Source: Alistipes sp. (lineage in GTDB: Bacteria > Bacteroidota > Bacteroidia > Bacteroidales > Rikenellaceae). Taken from it: a stretch of 37,482 bases of DNA. Of this stretch, positions 16,639 through 24,699 are shown one piece after another. Position numbers and translations under genes: made by a program. Each line of letters opens with the position of its first letter. Position 1 is the first letter of the stretch. Location of the stretch: contig JAFYWG010000011.1 of NCBI GenBank assembly GCA_017558115.1, forward strand, positions 1 to 37,482, read 5' to 3'. Under the pieces are notes generated by a model that did no database searches, was not told where the DNA came from, and worked only from the letters and a program-made list of their open reading frames with translations.

Positions 16639-16683
16639 AAATCACCCAAGGATAGTACTATATCGTACAGCCTTGGGTGATTT
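16639..16683 (-). terminator. Terminator for the small helical protein gene
   Basis: A perfect 13-bp inverted repeat (AAATCACCCAAGG with CCTTGGGTGATTT) surrounds a 19-nt loop that can pair further. On the minus strand it is followed by TTTCTTTTG. It lies 43 bp past the stop of the gene at 16726. Confidence 0.8.
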
Positions 16684-16725
16684 ACTTTTAGTGATGTGCC
16701 GCAGATTGCGGCTTATCACAACAAA

Positions 16726-17007
16726 TTACTCGCAGACAGCGCTAAGATCTGCAAACAAACCTGCGTAGCTCTCAACCATGTCACGACGCAATGCTGAGTA
16801 GTGCTTGCGAGTGAGGGTGCGGTTCTTAGGCTCTGCGGGATTGTTAGCCTTATGGTAGAGGGCGTTGCGAACCTCGAGGCTCTTCTGCATAAGCTCTACA
16901 ATCTTATCTTCCTTATTAGGCTGCACGAATGCTGCCATCTCGCAATCGAAAACGAACTCCTCCAAACGGTAGTCAATCTCCTTCTTCAATACTCGTAAAT
17001 TTGCCAT
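16726..17007 (-). CDS. Small conserved helical protein of unknown function
   Basis: The 93-residue product from ATG 17007 is mostly charged helix (MANLRVLKKEIDYRLEEFVFDCEMA...). The frame is open to 17040, but that extension crosses the -7 box at 17038-17045, so the 17007 start is chosen. I recall similar small proteins beginning MANLR.LKKDI in Bacteroidales, but I know of no function. It has no signal peptide and no membrane segment, so it is presumably cytoplasmic. It has its own promoter and terminator and is thus a single-gene unit. Confidence 0.75.
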   Translation of the reverse strand: MANLRVLKKEIDYRLEEFVFDCEMAAFVQPNKEDKIVELMQKSLEVRNALYHKANNPAEPKNRTLTRKHYSALRRDMVESYAGLFADLSAVCE

Positions 17008-17037
17008 AGTATAATTAGTTTTAGTTTTTGCAATACA

Positions 17038-17069
17038 CAAAGATAAGGATTCTCTTCTGAATTTCCAAA
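17038..17069 (-). promoter_or_regulatory. Bacteroidota consensus promoter for the 16726-17007 gene
   Basis: Read on the minus strand: TTTG (17069-17066), 20-nt spacer, TATCTTTG (17045-17038). This is a full match to the Bacteroidota consensus. Transcription would begin near 17032, about 25 nt before the ATG. Confidence 0.85.
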
Positions 17070-17097
17070 TTTTTATTCTTTTTTTTCGCTATCGCCA

Positions 17098-17126
17098 AGG
17101 ATATTCTTCACTTCGCTCAGAATGAC
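17098..17126. repeat. GTCATTCTGAGCG-type dispersed repeat
   Basis: Reverse complement reads GTCATTCTGAGCGAAGTGAA, then GAATATCC. It is the closest match in this window to the common intergenic repeat of this type; related to 16094-16138 and 27381-27415. Confidence 0.65.
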
Positions 17127-17141
17127 GATGTGGCGACATGA

Positions 17142-17690
17142 CTACTCACCCCACTCGCGATGTACAACGCTGAGACCAGCAAGCTCAAGGGCACGTAGCG
17201 TGGTGGGTAGACACAGCTCCTCGATGGTTGTGGGGTTGAAATAGAAGGATGGCGATGCGGGGAGGATGATAGCTCCGGCCTCGGTAAGTGCAGTCATGTT
17301 GCGCAGGTGGATAAGCGAATATGGGCTCTCGCGCACGACCATGATGAGGGGTCTGCGCTCCTTGAGCATCACATCTGCAGCACGCTCTATGAGTGAGCGC
17401 GATATGCCCGATGCTACGCGTGCCACCGTACCCATAGAGGCGGGGATGACGACCATAGCATCCCAGCGCGCTGAGCCACTTGCCACCGATGCCCACATAT
17501 CGCCATTATCGAAGCACTCGATACGCTCGGAGGTGGATAGAGAGACACCCTCAGCTTGCATGACATCTGCGGCATGGTCGCTAAGGATAAGCGCTATGCG
17601 CTCTACATCGGGGTGCTGAGTAAGCACCTCGAGAGCCTGGCGAGCATATATGGCACCACTGGCGCCCGTTATTGCGACGATAATCTTCAT
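17142..17690 (-). CDS. ubiX: UbiX-family flavin prenyltransferase
   Basis: The 182-residue product matches UbiX/Pad1: GASGAIYARQALEVL at the N-terminus binds FMN, then PASMGTVARVASGISRSLIERAADVMLKERRPLIMVVRESPYSLIHLRNM, with the phosphate-binding Arg-Glu, and a C-terminal PASPSFYFNPTTIEEL. The enzyme adds a dimethylallyl group to FMN to make the prenylated cofactor of UbiD decarboxylases. No ubiD is in the window. It starts 2 bp after the deacetylase gene stop, so the two are co-transcribed. Confidence 0.92.
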   Translation of the reverse strand: MKIIVAITGASGAIYARQALEVLTQHPDVERIALILSDHAADVMQAEGVSLSTSERIECFDNGDMWASVASGSARWDAMVVIPASMGTVARVASGISRSLIERAADVMLKERRPLIMVVRESPYSLIHLRNMTALTEAGAIILPASPSFYFNPTTIEELCLPTTLRALELAGLSVVHREWGE

Positions 17691-17692
17691 GG

Positions 17693-18301
17693 TTAGAGCT
17701 CTAAGATTTTACATTCGAGACCCTTCTCGCGCGCATAGCGCAGGATTGCGGGCAGCACATAGCTGGTGTTGCGGAAGCTCTTAGCGCTGTCGTGCAGCGA
17801 GATGATGTCGCCACCCTTTAGGCCACGTATCGTGCCACGCAGACACTTCTTGGGCGATATGCTGCGGTTGTAGTCGCGCGAGAGGACATTCCACATCACG
17901 ATGCGATAGCGCTTAGCCACGGTGAGAATCTGCGAGCGTGTAGCACGTGCATAGGGAGGGCGGAAGAGCTCCGTGTGTACCATGTCAGCAGCGAGGTCTA
18001 TATCCTCCAAGTAGCGTTCGGTGGACATGGTGAGACCCTTCTGGTGGCTATAGGTGTGGTTACCCACCTTATGACCACGATCCAGAATCATCTGGTAGAG
18101 GTCAGGGTAAAGTTCTACGTTCTTGCCCAGAACGAAGAAGGTAGCCTTGGCATTGTAGCGGTCGAGGGTTTGGAGTATCCACTCCGTCACGCCGGGCGTG
18201 GGGCCATCGTCGAAGGTGAGGTATATGCCCTCGGGGTCATCCACCTGCCACACCACATTTGGGAACATCCAATTTAGTATCTTGCCTGGGTTTACACGCA
18301 T
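17693..18301 (-). CDS. NodB-type polysaccharide deacetylase
   Basis: From ATG 18301 the product has 202 residues. The frame runs open to 18481, but that extension covers the promoter at 18334-18365, so the shorter start is chosen. NodB motifs are all present: TFDDGP with the catalytic and metal Asp, the metal-binding HTYSH, RPPYARATR, a WNVLSRDY segment and SLHD near the end. Such enzymes remove acetyl groups from N-acetylglucosamine in peptidoglycan or other glycans. A short hydrophobic stretch (ILNWMFPNVVW) at the start is not a clear signal peptide. First gene of a pair with ubiX. Confidence 0.88.
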   Translation of the reverse strand: MRVNPGKILNWMFPNVVWQVDDPEGIYLTFDDGPTPGVTEWILQTLDRYNAKATFFVLGKNVELYPDLYQMILDRGHKVGNHTYSHQKGLTMSTERYLEDIDLAADMVHTELFRPPYARATRSQILTVAKRYRIVMWNVLSRDYNRSISPKKCLRGTIRGLKGGDIISLHDSAKSFRNTSYVLPAILRYAREKGLECKILEL

Positions 18302-18333
18302 AATAGTGCTCTTAACTCGTAGTATTCGAGATG

Positions 18334-18381
18334 CAAAAATAAGACTTTTTTTTCGTAAATAGAAAATTATGGTTACCTTTG
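18334..18381. promoter_or_regulatory. Divergent promoters: NodB gene (left) and DUF4837 gene (right)
   Basis: Leftward: TTTC (18365-18362), 20 nt, TATTTTTG (18341-18334). Rightward: TTTC (18351-18354), 19 nt, TACCTTTG (18374-18381). Both have good -7 boxes and near-consensus -33 boxes, and the two promoters interleave, so they may compete. Confidence 0.65.
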
Positions 18382-18443
18382 TATCTATATAATTATATGT
18401 GCGGCATACGATGTGCTGCACAAAGTGTGTAAAGAGTACGACT

Positions 18444-19439
18444 ATGAGAGTTTCTAAAACCATCCTTTTGCCCCTCGCCACACTGCTTTTTGTGGTGGGT
18501 TGCCGTGTGGAATCGAGCCCCGAGGCTAAGACTACTGCAGGCTACGACTACCAGGTCGTGGTGCTCTGCGATAACGACATATGGGAGGGCGACGTGGCAG
18601 ATGCCGTGTGCGACCTCTTGGAGACAGATATTCCAGGTCTGGTGCGCCCACAGGGCTACTTCGACATAGTTAAGCAGACCCCCGCAAGCGAGGCTACGGA
18701 GTTTGACAAGAAGTATGGTCTGCTTCTAAGCATAAACGTCACACCCTCACCCGAGGCTCCATCATACAGCGTGCGCGAGAATGTCTACGCCGTGCCACAG
18801 CTCAGCCTCACGGTGAAGGCATCGACAGCCGAGCAGGCAGCCCAGTACATCTGGGCAAATGCCGAGGAGCTACGCGAAGTGATGATTGCGAGCGAGCGCA
18901 ACGAGTATCTTGCAGCGGCTGAGCGCAAGCCCGCAAAGCAACTTATGGAGGACTTCACCGAGGCTACGGGCTACACAATGCTCATCCCTGCAAACTTCTC
19001 GAAGGCAAACCCCGCGGACGAGACGCTAACATGGTATATCCGCGACTACAAGAATAAGGCACAGTATATCTTCGCCTTCAACACCCCCTACGATGCTGAG
19101 GCTGGCATACAGAGTGCGAGCGCCGACATTGTAAATGCCATAAACGCTAAATTTGGCACCATATCGAGCAAGGATGTAAGCGGCTCACGCATGCAGATAA
19201 ACACCTACCGCGACATCATGGCCGACATCGCAGAGATTAACGACCACCGACTCCTTGAGTTGCGCGGCTGCTGGGAGGTGAGCACCGACTACATGGGAGG
19301 CTCATTCACCTCATACACCATCTTCGACCCCGAGACAGCGACTGCTACGGTAATCGTCTTTGCACTCTATGCACCCGAAGATAACCAACGACTGCTGATG
19401 CACGAGATGGAGGATCTCATCTACACACTTCATAAATAG
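18444..19439 (+). CDS. DUF4837 family lipoprotein
   Basis: From ATG 18444 the 331-residue product has a lipoprotein signal (ILLPLATLLFVVGC, Cys20). An upstream frame to 18399 is not needed. The body matches the Bacteroidota DUF4837 family by eye: a VVVLCDNDIWEGDVADAVCDLLETDIPGLVRPQGYFDIVK start, NVYAVPQLSLTVKA in the middle and DDHRLLELRGCWEV-like text near the end. Function unknown; presumably periplasmic or outer-membrane anchored. It is a single-gene unit facing the convergent DUF721/recF pair, with repeat A2 between them. Confidence 0.75.
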   Translation: MRVSKTILLPLATLLFVVGCRVESSPEAKTTAGYDYQVVVLCDNDIWEGDVADAVCDLLETDIPGLVRPQGYFDIVKQTPASEATEFDKKYGLLLSINVTPSPEAPSYSVRENVYAVPQLSLTVKASTAEQAAQYIWANAEELREVMIASERNEYLAAAERKPAKQLMEDFTEATGYTMLIPANFSKANPADETLTWYIRDYKNKAQYIFAFNTPYDAEAGIQSASADIVNAINAKFGTISSKDVSGSRMQINTYRDIMADIAEINDHRLLELRGCWEVSTDYMGGSFTSYTIFDPETATATVIVFALYAPEDNQRLLMHEMEDLIYTLHK

Positions 19440-19454
19440 TGTAGAACGTGTGTA

Positions 19455-19550
19455 TTAGGGAATTTAGTGAGTTTAGGGAATTTAGGGAATTTAGGGAACG
19501 CATACCCGCCCTAAACTCTTTAATATCCCTAAACTCTCTAATTACCCCAC
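19455..19550. repeat. Family A mirror-arm 9-bp repeat element, copy A2
   Basis: Left arm 19455-19498 (five units of about GGGAATTTA), core 19499-19507 (CATACCCGC-like), right arm 19508-19543 (CTAAACTCT-type units), then the shared end ATTACCCCACGCT. Lies between two convergent genes, where it could also stop transcription. Confidence 0.85.
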
Positions 19551-19615
19551 GCTTATCGGTGCAACGTATGCCAAAACATGGCACACGCTATACGAAGCGA
19601 TATGTAGAATTTAGA

Positions 19616-19906
19616 TTAGCGAATGACTATAGCATTGACAAGCTGCATGCCGGCACGCTCGTTGATAAGCTGCATAAGCTGGTCGCGCTTATAAAAGAGA
19701 TCGTTGCGCACAACACTCGAGCTTACGCTAACGTGCAGTATGCCACGCTCTAAGCGCACCTCGTTGGTTAGCATAGCAACGTGCTCGCCCACTATCTCCC
19801 TCCAGAACTCGGGCAACTTACCCTCGGCAACTTTACGTGCGACGTAGGGTCGCTTGAAGAACTCCTCCAATATCTCGCCTATAGCGCGTGTCTGTGTACG
19901 TCTCAT
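19616..19906 (-). CDS. DUF721 (DciA-like) protein
   Basis: The 96-residue product has the DUF721 pattern: AIGEILEEFFKRP, FWREIVGEHVAMLTNEVRLERGILHVSVSSSVVRNDLFYKRDQLMQLIN and a final VVNAIVIR-like strand. DUF721 proteins include DciA, which acts in loading the replicative helicase in bacteria without DnaC. Its ATG overlaps the recF stop as ATGA (19903-19906), so translation is coupled. The DUF721-recF pairing is a common arrangement and supports a role in DNA replication. A DciA role is inference for this short version. Confidence 0.8.
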   Translation of the reverse strand: MRRTQTRAIGEILEEFFKRPYVARKVAEGKLPEFWREIVGEHVAMLTNEVRLERGILHVSVSSSVVRNDLFYKRDQLMQLINERAGMQLVNAIVIR

Positions 19907-20991
19907 AGCGTCGCCTTACCATTAATTATATTTATAAGCTTATACTCCACGCCCGCCTCACTAAGCGTATGCTGCAGGCGGTGCTTGTTGCAGTCGGTGA
20001 TAAGAATCTGGCCAAACGACTCGCCTGCAGTGAGCTTCAACAACTGCGCCACACGACGCATGTCGAGCTTATCGAAGAGGTCGTCTAGAAGCAGAATGGG
20101 CTTAGCACCCGTATGGCGTGCCAGGAGCGTGTACTCCGCCAACTTTAGCGCCACGAGAAAACTCTTCTGCTGACCCTGCGAGCCATACTTACGTAAGGGG
20201 TGCTCGCCGATGGTGAAATGCACATCGTCGCGGTGTATGCCCGAGGTGGTGTGCTCGTTGACGAAATCCTTCTGGCGCGATGCCATTAGCAGCTCGGCAA
20301 GCGCTGCCGTCTGTAGTTCGGAGCGATACTCCAAGTCTGTGGCCTCCCTATGCTCCGAGAGTGCCGCATAGAACTCCGCTACGAGGGGTTTCATCTGCTC
20401 GATAACCTCCGTGCGCTTGGCATATATCACATCTGCCGAGGCAGCAAGCATAGCATCGTAGATGAGTAGGATATCCTCCGTAGGAGATGTTTTGAGGAGC
20501 TTGTTACGCTCCTGGAGTGCAGCGTTGTAGCGCATAAGGGCGGCGAGATAGGTGCGGTCTATCTGCGAGATAAAGCGGTTGAAGTACTTGCGACGCTCCT
20601 CCGCCGAGTCGCTGATAAGTGCCGTATCGGCGGGTGACACCACAACAATAGGCACACTACCCACATGCTCCGAGAGGCGGTCATACTCCTTGCCATTACG
20701 CTTTAGAGCCTTACCACCGCGGCGCGTATAGGAGCACACAACCTGCTCGGGGCGACCATCGTTACGCACAAAGCGGCCATCGACAACGAAGCCCTCCTCG
20801 CCATGGCGTACACACTGCGCATCGGTGAGCGTGTGCATGGACTTAGCGAAGGATAGGTAGTGTACGGCATCGAGGATATTGGTCTTGCCCGCGCCGTTGT
20901 CGCCAACGAAGCAGTTGATGCCCTCCGAGAGCGATATATCCTCGCTCGCGATGTTCTTGAAGTTGATGATTGATAGCCTATCGAGTCTCAT
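19903..20991 (-). CDS. recF: DNA replication and repair protein RecF
   Basis: From ATG 20991 (a GTG two codons upstream is also open) the product has 362 residues. N-terminal LSIINFKNI is followed by Walker A GDNGAGKT at 30-37. The ABC-type signature region is KYGSQGQQKSFLVALKLAEYTLL and Walker B is ILLLDDLFDKLD. RecF loads RecA at single-strand gaps together with RecO and RecR. Coupled to the DUF721 gene by a 4-bp overlap. Confidence 0.95.
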   Translation of the reverse strand: MRLDRLSIINFKNIASEDISLSEGINCFVGDNGAGKTNILDAVHYLSFAKSMHTLTDAQCVRHGEEGFVVDGRFVRNDGRPEQVVCSYTRRGGKALKRNGKEYDRLSEHVGSVPIVVVSPADTALISDSAEERRKYFNRFISQIDRTYLAALMRYNAALQERNKLLKTSPTEDILLIYDAMLAASADVIYAKRTEVIEQMKPLVAEFYAALSEHREATDLEYRSELQTAALAELLMASRQKDFVNEHTTSGIHRDDVHFTIGEHPLRKYGSQGQQKSFLVALKLAEYTLLARHTGAKPILLLDDLFDKLDMRRVAQLLKLTAGESFGQILITDCNKHRLQHTLSEAGVEYKLINIINGKATL

Positions 20992-21008
20992 ACGCACGTT
21001 GTTTTGGA

Positions 21009-21077
21009 CAAAGATAGCGAAAAATATCGATTTTTTAGGCTTTAGGCTATGAAATTAAAACTTTTTGTGTACTTTTG
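21009..21077. promoter_or_regulatory. Divergent -7 boxes: recF (left) and TPR gene (right)
   Basis: Leftward TATCTTTG (21016-21009) lies 18 bp before the recF ATG. Rightward TACTTTTG (21070-21077) lies about 47 bp before the TPR gene ATG. -33 boxes are poor for both. The start of recF mRNA would be only about 10 nt before its ATG. Confidence 0.5.
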
Positions 21078-21124
21078 TAGGTTGAATCGCGAAATTGTAA
21101 ATTACTAAAAAATAAAAACTACTT

Positions 21125-21811
21125 ATGACAAAGAAAGTACAGAATCCCGAGACCGACATTATGATCGAGAGCAAGGGTAAGATTGAGTCGTTCTTCGACA
21201 AGTATGGCAGCAAGATTATGTGGGGCCTCTTGGCTGTAGCAGTAATCGGCATCGGCGTTTACTTCTACATCGACAACCGCAATGAGGCAGATATGGCAAA
21301 GGATGCTAACAGCCACAAGGAGTTCTTCACTGCATTCAACGAGATCAACGAGGATGCAAACTCTCCCGAGAGCCTCAGCATCGACTACGCAGCAGCGGCT
21401 GAGAGATACCTCGCTATCGCTAACGAGTACGCTGAGACTGCTACAGGTAACATGTGCTACTTCTTCGCAGCATCTAACTACCTCTACGCTGGTGACCTCG
21501 CAAACGCTAAGGCGGCACTCGCAAAGTTGCAGAAGGTAGAGGGCGACTTCGGTGCTCACATCAACGCTATGGCACTCACACTCGCTGGTGACATCGCAGT
21601 TGAGGAGGATGACCTCCAGACTGCAGCTGCTAAGTTCGAGAGCGCACTCGCAGCAAGCCAGAACATCGACATCTACGGCGACAACGCACGTAAGCTCGGC
21701 TTGGTATACCAGAAGATGGGTGAGAGCGCTAAGGCTCAGGCTATCTACAAGGCAGCTATCGAGAAGCACAGCGAGCTCACTGCTACATTCGCAAAGTATA
21801 TCGTTGAGTAA
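21125..21811 (+). CDS. TPR protein with one membrane anchor
   Basis: The 228-residue product has a cytoplasmic lead of about 30 residues, one membrane segment at about 32-49 (IMWGLLAVAVIGIGVYFYI) and then helical TPR-like repeats (AAAERYLAIANEYAETATGN, AASNYLYAGDLANAKAALAKLQ, AAAKFESALAASQNI, YQKMGESAKAQAIYKAAIEKH). This layout is like YfgM/DUF2133-type ancillary proteins and is common next to recF and ribH in Bacteroidales. Codons are biased to GCT, CTC and AAG, suggesting high expression. Likely a scaffold on the periplasmic side; the partner is unknown. Confidence 0.75.
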   Translation: MTKKVQNPETDIMIESKGKIESFFDKYGSKIMWGLLAVAVIGIGVYFYIDNRNEADMAKDANSHKEFFTAFNEINEDANSPESLSIDYAAAAERYLAIANEYAETATGNMCYFFAASNYLYAGDLANAKAALAKLQKVEGDFGAHINAMALTLAGDIAVEEDDLQTAAAKFESALAASQNIDIYGDNARKLGLVYQKMGESAKAQAIYKAAIEKHSELTATFAKYIVE

Positions 21812-21828
21812 TACACATCTTTTAGACC

Positions 21829-22242
21829 ATGAACCTCCCTGCACGCAACATGAAGTATGGCGTTCTCGTATGCCGCGAGTTTAGCGAGTATGTCGAGCAG
21901 CACCTCCCCACACTCGTCGAGGAGCTAACACGCCTCGGCTGCCTTGCGCACAACATCGTGATTAAGGAGATGCCTACGATGCACAGCCTACTCATGGGCA
22001 CGGAGTTCTTCGCGGAGTACACCGACGTGGATGGCGTCATCATCCTCGCGCCCAGCAACCGCATTCAGGGTAACTTGGCGCTGATGAACGGCATCGTGAC
22101 CATACAGGTGCAGTGGAACATGGTGGTAGAGATTGGTGGTGCTGAGTGCGCCGAGAATATCGTGGAGATGATAACGCTCCAGAACGATATGGAGGAGAAT
22201 GCAAGCGTGGCAAACAAGAGCCGCCGTGCGTCGTTCAGCTAA
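21829..22242 (+). CDS. RibH-like protein (lumazine synthase fold), catalytic residues missing
   Basis: The 137-residue product aligns by eye with 6,7-dimethyl-8-ribityllumazine synthase: YGVLVCREFSEYVEQHLPTLVEEL for the first strand and helix, IVIKEMP for the VPG strand, VDGVIILAPSNRIQGN for YDAVIALGxVIRG, and GIVTIQVQWNMVVEIGGAECAENIVEMI for the last strand and helix. The THFDYV segment with the catalytic His is absent, and so is the final RAGxKxGN segment. ribH is the usual neighbour of the TPR gene, to my knowledge, so this may be a decayed or repurposed RibH. It starts 17 bp after the TPR gene and shares its terminator. The assignment is tentative. Confidence 0.5.
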   Translation: MNLPARNMKYGVLVCREFSEYVEQHLPTLVEELTRLGCLAHNIVIKEMPTMHSLLMGTEFFAEYTDVDGVIILAPSNRIQGNLALMNGIVTIQVQWNMVVEIGGAECAENIVEMITLQNDMEENASVANKSRRASFS

Positions 22243-22262
22243 CAGAGGCACACCAGAGAAAT

Positions 22263-22294
22263 GGTCCTACGGAGATTCCGTGGGACCTTTTTTA
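22263..22294 (+). terminator. Rho-independent terminator after the RibH-like gene
   Basis: An 11-bp stem (GGTCCTACGGA with TCCGTGGGACC, one wobble) around a GAT loop, then seven T. Confidence 0.92.
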
Positions 22295-22300
22295 TTTAAT

Positions 22301-22335
22301 GTGTAATTAGTAAGATGTAATGCGTAATTAGTAAT
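22301..22335. repeat. Short direct repeats of the type GTAATTAGTAA
   Basis: Two units (GTGTAATTAGTAAG and GCGTAATTAGTAAT) separated by ATGTAAT. Same motif as 14091-14121. Confidence 0.55.
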
Positions 22336-22345
22336 TTTTTTTTGC

Positions 22346-22353
22346 TATCTTTG
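22346..22353 (+). promoter_or_regulatory. -7 box of the hydrolase/Mur ligase/Ddl operon
   Basis: TATCTTTG at 22346-22353 ends only 6 nt before ATG 22360. The start of transcription, usually about 5-7 nt past this box, would fall on or next to the start codon, giving a leaderless or near-leaderless mRNA. No TTTG lies 19-21 nt upstream, so the promoter is not certain. Confidence 0.5.
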
Positions 22354-22359
22354 TGCGTT

Positions 22360-23124
22360 ATGGATGCGCGTTTTACATACAACAACATAGAGTTAGCCTA
22401 CACCATTGAGGGTGAGGGAGATACAATCGTACTACTACACGGCTGGGGCTGTGACCACACCATATGGCACCCCACTACAGAGTTGCTAAAACAGCACTTT
22501 AGAGTCATCGCCGTGGATTTCGCAGGCTTCGGTGCGAGCAACGAGCCACACGAAGTGTGGGGCGTAGAGGAGTACACACGCTCGATTGAAGCACTGCTCG
22601 CCTCACTCGGTGTAACTCGCCCCACTCTTTGCGGTCACTCCTTTGGTGGCCGCGTATCTATCCTCTATGCCTCGCGCAACGAGGTGGCACGCGTGGTGCT
22701 AACAGATGCCGCAGGTGTAAAACCCAAGCGTAGCCTCAACTACTACCGCAAGGTCTACACGTTTAAGCTATTAAAGAGTACCCTACCCCTACTCATCGGC
22801 AAGCAGAAGGCATCTATGCTTATCGAGCAGCGTCGCGCGAAGGGTGGTTCGTCTGATTACAACCGCGCAACGCCCATGATGCGCGCCATACTCTCGAAGT
22901 GCGTGAACGAGGACTTGTGCAGAGTTATGCCCAAGGTCTCAGCACCCGTGCTCCTATTCTGGGGAGACAGAGACACCGCAACACCCCTCTCGGATGCCCA
23001 CAAGATGGAGCGTCTGATGCCCAATGCGGGGTTGGTGGTAGCCCAGGGTGCAGGACACTTCGCAATGTTGGAGCAGCCAGCACTATGGGAGGCAACACTA
23101 AAGTCGTTTCTTAACATCGAGTAA
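22360..23124 (+). CDS. Alpha/beta hydrolase
   Basis: From ATG 22360 the product has 254 residues. A TTG at 22342 is in frame but lies ahead of the -7 box and is not used. Fold markers: HGWGCDHTIW for the oxyanion loop, nucleophile Ser in CGHSFGGR, acid Asp in WGDRDTATP and catalytic His in GAGHFAMLE. No signal peptide, so it acts in the cytoplasm. The substrate is unknown; it is 3 bp from the Mur ligase gene, which suggests an ester, lactone or amide linked to cell-wall precursor chemistry. Confidence 0.85.
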   Translation: MDARFTYNNIELAYTIEGEGDTIVLLHGWGCDHTIWHPTTELLKQHFRVIAVDFAGFGASNEPHEVWGVEEYTRSIEALLASLGVTRPTLCGHSFGGRVSILYASRNEVARVVLTDAAGVKPKRSLNYYRKVYTFKLLKSTLPLLIGKQKASMLIEQRRAKGGSSDYNRATPMMRAILSKCVNEDLCRVMPKVSAPVLLFWGDRDTATPLSDAHKMERLMPNAGLVVAQGAGHFAMLEQPALWEATLKSFLNIE

Positions 23125-23127
23125 GCT

Positions 23128-24672
23128 ATGATGGTCGCAACGCACATATTCTCAGCCGTATGGCTCCTGTTCCTCTTCGCTAATATGCGCTACTCGGTAC
23201 AGATGTTTCAGCAGAACTCATACCGCGTAGAGCGCTACAACCGCTGGTTGCGCTCGACGGGTGAGTGGTTCTCGCGTGCCAACATGCTCTCGGTGGTGGG
23301 CGCTATGGGTCTAACACTCGTGCCACACTGGGGCATGATGCTTGGTCTCGGCATCTGGATGCTTATCATAGCCATTGCAGAGCTCTCCATTCGCTACAAG
23401 TTACCCCTCGCCTACACCATGCGTGTTAAGCGCCTTATGGCTACACGATATATCCTAACGTTTGGCATCGTGGCACTTGTGCACATATTCGCGCCGCGAT
23501 ACACGCTCCTGGCGATGATGCTCCTCGCGGTGGACTACTGGACAATCCTTGCCAACCTCATAAACAAGCCCATGGAGGCGGCTATCACGCGCTGGTACTA
23601 CAACGACGCTAAGCGCATACTACGCTCGATGCCCCACTTAACCATCATCGGCATCACGGGAAGCTTCGGCAAGACATCTACAAAGCACTTCCTACACCGC
23701 GTGCTCTCGGAGCGCTACAACGTGCTTATGACGCCCGGTAACTTCAACACCACACTCGGTGTGGTGCGCACCATACGCGAGCACCTGAAGCCCCATCACG
23801 AGGTATTCATCGTGGAGATGGGTGCTAAGCAGCGTGGCGACATCAAGGAGATATGCGACCTCGTACACCCACACATGGGCATCGTGACATCCGTGGGTGA
23901 GATGCACCTCGAGACCTTCGGCTCGGTGGAGAACGTGGCACGCACAAAGTTCGAGCTTATAGATGCGCTCCCCGCAGGTGGCTTCGGCATCGTAAACATA
24001 GACTCGGAGGCTGCATTTAACCATATCAAGGCTAATGGCATCAAGGTAGCAACCTATGCCATAGATAGTTGCGAGGCAGATTTCCGCGCTACAGACGTAG
24101 TCTACAGCGCGCAGCGCACAACATTTAGTGTGGAGAATGGCGACTACGCTACCTACCTCTTGGGTCGCGGTAACATCCTCAACATCACCGCAGCAGTAGC
24201 TGTGGCCGAGCGCATGGGCATAAGCATCGAGGCACGCCGCCGCGGTGTGAAGCAGCTCGAGCAGGTGGAGCACCGCCTGAGCATGCGCTGTAGCGGTGGC
24301 ATAACCATCCTCGACGATGCCTACAACTCTAACCCCACGGGTGCACGCATGGCACTCGAGGTGTTGAGGGGCTTCGAGACGGCGGGAGCGAAGTATGTGG
24401 TAACGCCAGGCTTCGTGGAGATGGGAGCTAAGCAGTATGACAACAACCGCCTATTCGGCATGGACATCGCGGCATCGAAGGCCGACGGCGTAATAGTCGT
24501 TAACGAGGTAAACCGCGCAGCGATAACAGCGGGACTCGAGGCTGCAGGCTACGACATGGCGCGTGTGGCGATAGTGGCATCGTTCAAGGAGGCTATGGCG
24601 GAACTTCAGCCACGCCTCAAAGCGGGTGACGTAGTGCTCTACGAGAACGACCTACCCGACTCATTTAAGTAG
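23128..24672 (+). CDS. Membrane-anchored MurF-like Mur ligase
   Basis: The 514-residue product has an unusual N-terminus: about four membrane segments in residues 1-150 (THIFSAVWLLFLFANM, MLSVVGAMGLTLV, MLGLGIWMLIIAIAEL, ILTFGIVALVHIFAP) in place of the usual MurF substrate domain. The Mur ligase centre starts with GITGSFGKTSTK (P-loop), then PGNFNTTLGVVRTI, EMGAKQRGDIKEIC, HLETFGSVENVARTKFEL and the C-terminal DDAYNSNPTGARMALEVLR. Related to UDP-MurNAc-tripeptide:D-Ala-D-Ala ligase. With a Ddl-type gene next to it, ligation of a dipeptide to a membrane-bound acceptor is plausible but not shown. Whether a soluble MurF exists elsewhere in the genome cannot be seen here. Confidence 0.8.
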   Translation: MMVATHIFSAVWLLFLFANMRYSVQMFQQNSYRVERYNRWLRSTGEWFSRANMLSVVGAMGLTLVPHWGMMLGLGIWMLIIAIAELSIRYKLPLAYTMRVKRLMATRYILTFGIVALVHIFAPRYTLLAMMLLAVDYWTILANLINKPMEAAITRWYYNDAKRILRSMPHLTIIGITGSFGKTSTKHFLHRVLSERYNVLMTPGNFNTTLGVVRTIREHLKPHHEVFIVEMGAKQRGDIKEICDLVHPHMGIVTSVGEMHLETFGSVENVARTKFELIDALPAGGFGIVNIDSEAAFNHIKANGIKVATYAIDSCEADFRATDVVYSAQRTTFSVENGDYATYLLGRGNILNITAAVAVAERMGISIEARRRGVKQLEQVEHRLSMRCSGGITILDDAYNSNPTGARMALEVLRGFETAGAKYVVTPGFVEMGAKQYDNNRLFGMDIAASKADGVIVVNEVNRAAITAGLEAAGYDMARVAIVASFKEAMAELQPRLKAGDVVLYENDLPDSFK

Positions 24673-24699
24673 AATAGTAACTAAAAATGACATAAGACA

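Noticed and set aside
16090..16645. Leftward frames of 64 and 142 residues in the repeat block
   Set aside because: They run through the GTCATT repeat and family B3 element and show repeat-derived text (LSVCLFVCLS).
17008..17040. Upstream extension of the small helical protein to 17040
   Set aside because: It overlaps the consensus -7 box at 17038-17045; the ATG at 17007 fits the predicted transcript.
18302..18481. Upstream extension of the NodB gene to 18481
   Set aside because: It would run through the divergent promoter boxes and the start of the DUF4837 gene.
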